Assembly (NCBI RefSeq): GCF_017565305.1
Contig: NZ_JAGEKP010000013.1
Coordinates: forward strand, 1 to 64,000
Direction: 5' to 3'
Length of the DNA stretch: 64,000 nucleotides
DNA from: Leifsonia sp. TF02-11
GTDB lineage: Bacteria > Actinomycetota > Actinomycetes > Actinomycetales > Microbacteriaceae
Shown: piece after piece, positions 62,264-64,000 of the stretch
Layout: every line of letters begins with the position of its first letter
Position numbering within the stretch: the first letter of the stretch is position 1
Made by a program: the position numbers and the translations under genes
The notes under the pieces: generated by a model
Databases searched by the model: none
Seen by the model: the letters and a program-made list of their open reading frames with translations, nothing else
What the model was told of the DNA's origin: nothing

Positions 62264-63629
62264 CCGCGGTCGCGACCGGAACGGTCTCCCCGAACTCGGC
62301 TGCCCTGGCCTCCCAGCCGAGCGTGCGAAGGATGCGGACCCGGAGCGCGTCCGCCGCGTGCGGCTCCCCGTGCGTCAGGTACACCGCCCGCGGTGCTCGC
62401 GGCGCGGTGCTCAACCAGTCGACGAGCTGTCCGGCGTCGGCGTGGGCGGAGAGCATGTCGAGCGTGTGGACCTGTGCGCGGATCGGCACGTCGCGTCCGT
62501 AGATCCGGAGGCTGCGCTCGCCGCGGCGCAGAGCGTCACCGCGAGTGCCCCCGGCCTGGAAGCCCGTCAGCACGATGGCGTTGTGCGGGTCTCCCCCGTA
62601 CGCGGCGATGTGGTGGAGCACTCGGCCGCCTTCGAGCATTCCGCTGGCCGAGATGATGATCGCCGGCCCGCCGCGCAGATTGAGGAGCTTCGACTCGTCG
62701 ACGGTGCGCACCAGGGTGGCCATCCGGTACATGGCCTCGAACTCGGCGGGTCGGATCCGGTGCTCCTCCGGGTGGCGTGCGTAGATCTCGGCGGCGTTCA
62801 CCGCCATGGGGCTGTTCAGGAAGACCGGCACGTCCGGAATGGCGTGCTGCGCCCGCAGCCTGCTGAGGTGCAGGAGCAGCGTCTCCGCGCGACCGACCGC
62901 GAACGCGGGCAGGATGACCACTCCGCCGTGCCCGCAGACGTCGTTGACGATTCGCGCGAGGAGCGGGCCGGCATCCGTGCCCGGGTGCACGCGGTCGCCG
63001 TACGTCGACTCGCAGACGAGAACGTCCGTCTCCTCCAGCGAGCGCGGCGGCTGCATGAGCGGGTCGTCCACGCGCCCCAGGTCGCCGGTGAAATGGAGTC
63101 TCGCGCCGTCGGCCACCAGACGCACCTGTGCGGCACCGAGGATGTGGCCCGCCGGCACGAACCGCGCGCCCAGGCCGGCGACCTCCAGCTCCTCGTCGAA
63201 CGGGTGCGACTCGAAGCGTTCCAGGGCCCGCGCCGCGTCCTTCTCGGTGTAGAGGGGGAGCGGCGGCGCGTGCTTCGAGGTGTGGTGCCGGTCGGCGAAG
63301 GCGGCCTGCTCCTCGAGGAGCCGTCCGCTGTCCGGAAGGATCAGCCTGCTGAGTTCCGTCGTGCCGTGCGTCGCGTGGATGGGGCCGCGGAAGCCGTCGC
63401 GCACGAGCGCGGGCAGATAGCCGGTGTGGTCGAGATGGGCGTGCGTGATCACGACGGCGTCGATGCTCGACGGCTCGACCGGGAACGGCCTCCAGTTGCG
63501 TTCGCGCAGGACCTTGTAGCCCTGGAACAGCCCGCAGTCGACGAGGATGCGCCGGCCGTGCGCTTCGACGAGGTAGCGAGAGCCGGTGACGGTGTCCGTC
63601 GCGCCCAGGAAGCGCAGCGAGGCGCTCAC
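62235..63629 (-). CDS. MBL-fold beta-CASP exonuclease-type protein
   Basis: A 464-residue protein. THAHLDHTGYLPALVRDGFR gives the metal-binding motif, with further ligands in PAGHILGAAQ and FTGDLGR; the beta-CASP region includes VLVCESTYGDR and IIISASGMLEGGRVLHH, and the C-terminal RMMBL segment has LSAHADAGQLVDWL and YLTHGEPHAADALR. This is the CPSF/YsiH-type layout, which acts on RNA. GTG 63629 overlaps the upstream stop (GTGA). It is convergent with the ATPase. Confidence 0.88.
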   Translation of the reverse strand: MSASLRFLGATDTVTGSRYLVEAHGRRILVDCGLFQGYKVLRERNWRPFPVEPSSIDAVVITHAHLDHTGYLPALVRDGFRGPIHATHGTTELSRLILPDSGRLLEEQAAFADRHHTSKHAPPLPLYTEKDAARALERFESHPFDEELEVAGLGARFVPAGHILGAAQVRLVADGARLHFTGDLGRVDDPLMQPPRSLEETDVLVCESTYGDRVHPGTDAGPLLARIVNDVCGHGGVVILPAFAVGRAETLLLHLSRLRAQHAIPDVPVFLNSPMAVNAAEIYARHPEEHRIRPAEFEAMYRMATLVRTVDESKLLNLRGGPAIIISASGMLEGGRVLHHIAAYGGDPHNAIVLTGFQAGGTRGDALRRGERSLRIYGRDVPIRAQVHTLDMLSAHADAGQLVDWLSTAPRAPRAVYLTHGEPHAADALRVRILRTLGWEARAAEFGETVPVATAVTPPAANAL

Positions 63630-64000
63630 GGCGTCGCTACCCGATCGCGCCGCAGCACGCCCAACGCGAGCAGCACCAGGCCCACCTCGGCGAGTCCGGC
63701 GGCGAAGTAGATCGCCTGCAGCGCACTGAACGGGATGAACATCATCTGCACGAAGATCCAGATCAGCAGGCCGAAGCCGGCCACGACCGCGGCGAACGGT
63801 CCGGCGGTCGACCCTCGTCCCGTCAGCATCGCGGCGAGCACGTGGGTGCCGCCTACGATCACGGCCAGCGCGATTCCCGGGACGAGGTACGACGGGAACG
63901 GACTCCCGCCCAGGTAGGAGCTGTCGGGGACGGCACCGCCGGCCGTCGACGATGTCGCGGCCCCGACGACCAAGGCCACGCCGCCGGCGATGGCCGTGAC
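63626..64000 (-). CDS. Membrane protein, 5' end outside the window
   Basis: At least 124 residues (the open frame continues past 64000) with about three or four TM helices: VTAIAGGVALVVGAATSSTA, IALAVIVGGTHVLAAMLTGR, AAVVAGFGLLIWIFVQMMFI and LAEVGLVLLALGVLRR. The pattern is of small four-TM proteins of unknown function. It is co-translated with the beta-CASP gene through GTGA. The dormancy locus probably continues beyond the window edge. Confidence 0.7.
   Translation of the reverse strand, partial: VTAIAGGVALVVGAATSSTAGGAVPDSSYLGGSPFPSYLVPGIALAVIVGGTHVLAAMLTGRGSTAGPFAAVVAGFGLLIWIFVQMMFIPFSALQAIYFAAGLAEVGLVLLALGVLRRDRVATP

Overview
The window is about 70% GC, with GTG and ATG starts, strong GGAGG-type ribosome binding sites and many 1-4 base start/stop overlaps. 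Gene content (FGE, ROK and LacI sugar loci, YeiH/YeiE, a DosR-like two-component system, MSMEG/Streptomyces-like stress proteins) suggests a free-living or plant/soil-associated high-GC actinobacterium, most likely of the Microbacteriaceae (Leifsonia-like). That placement is an inference from protein similarity remembered, not from a search. No rRNA, tRNA, CRISPR array, prophage or insertion sequence was seen.

Layout. 0-5 kb: a TetR repressor faces an MFS transporter and two esterases, with a perfect 17-bp operator between them. 5-16 kb: small stress and metabolism genes, membrane proteins of unknown role, an orphan formylglycine-generating enzyme, a patatin-like protein and a secreted cysteine-containing protein with a small membrane partner. 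16.8-25.1 kb: carbohydrate loci, namely a LacI regulator with a ribokinase, the remnant of an O6-methylguanine-DNA methyltransferase gene, then an ABC sugar importer, a GH5 glycosidase and a ROK regulator. 25.1-28.6 kb: an ABC importer made of a fused double permease and an ATPase, preceded by a small upstream ORF with two consecutive cysteine codons. 28.6-39 kb: drug-efflux MFS with TetR, MarR with a hydrolase, a 477-bp array of nested palindromes, a DegP-type protease, an ArsR-SRPBCC fusion regulator facing an SRPBCC gene, and a YeiH transporter with a YeiE-like LysR regulator.

39-43.7 kb is one tightly overlapping operon: a membrane ferric-reductase-like flavoprotein, an exported FMN-binding protein, the flavin transferase ApbE that would load it, and an OmpR-type two-component system. 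43.8-47.1 kb carries a cation antiporter and a persulfide-type module: a CsoR-family repressor that has two cysteines but lacks the metal-binding histidine, a 61-residue CxxC protein, and a CoA-disulfide-reductase/rhodanese fusion, with two CsoR-type operators between the divergent units.

47.1 kb to the end is a dormancy/hypoxia locus of the DosR type. It contains a DevR-like response regulator and a two-GAF DevS-like sensor kinase, five universal stress proteins, a PPOX-family protein, a zinc alcohol dehydrogenase, a flavodoxin-like protein, a Mg-type P-type ATPase, a beta-CASP nuclease, a secreted polymer-forming beta-helix membrane protein, and a cytochrome-b6-like module with an uncharacterised membrane partner and a 49-residue membrane protein. 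At least seven copies of a GGGACYTTCGGCCC-like element, close to the mycobacterial DosR half-site, lie in the promoter gaps of this locus. The kinase appears to start at an ATC codon.
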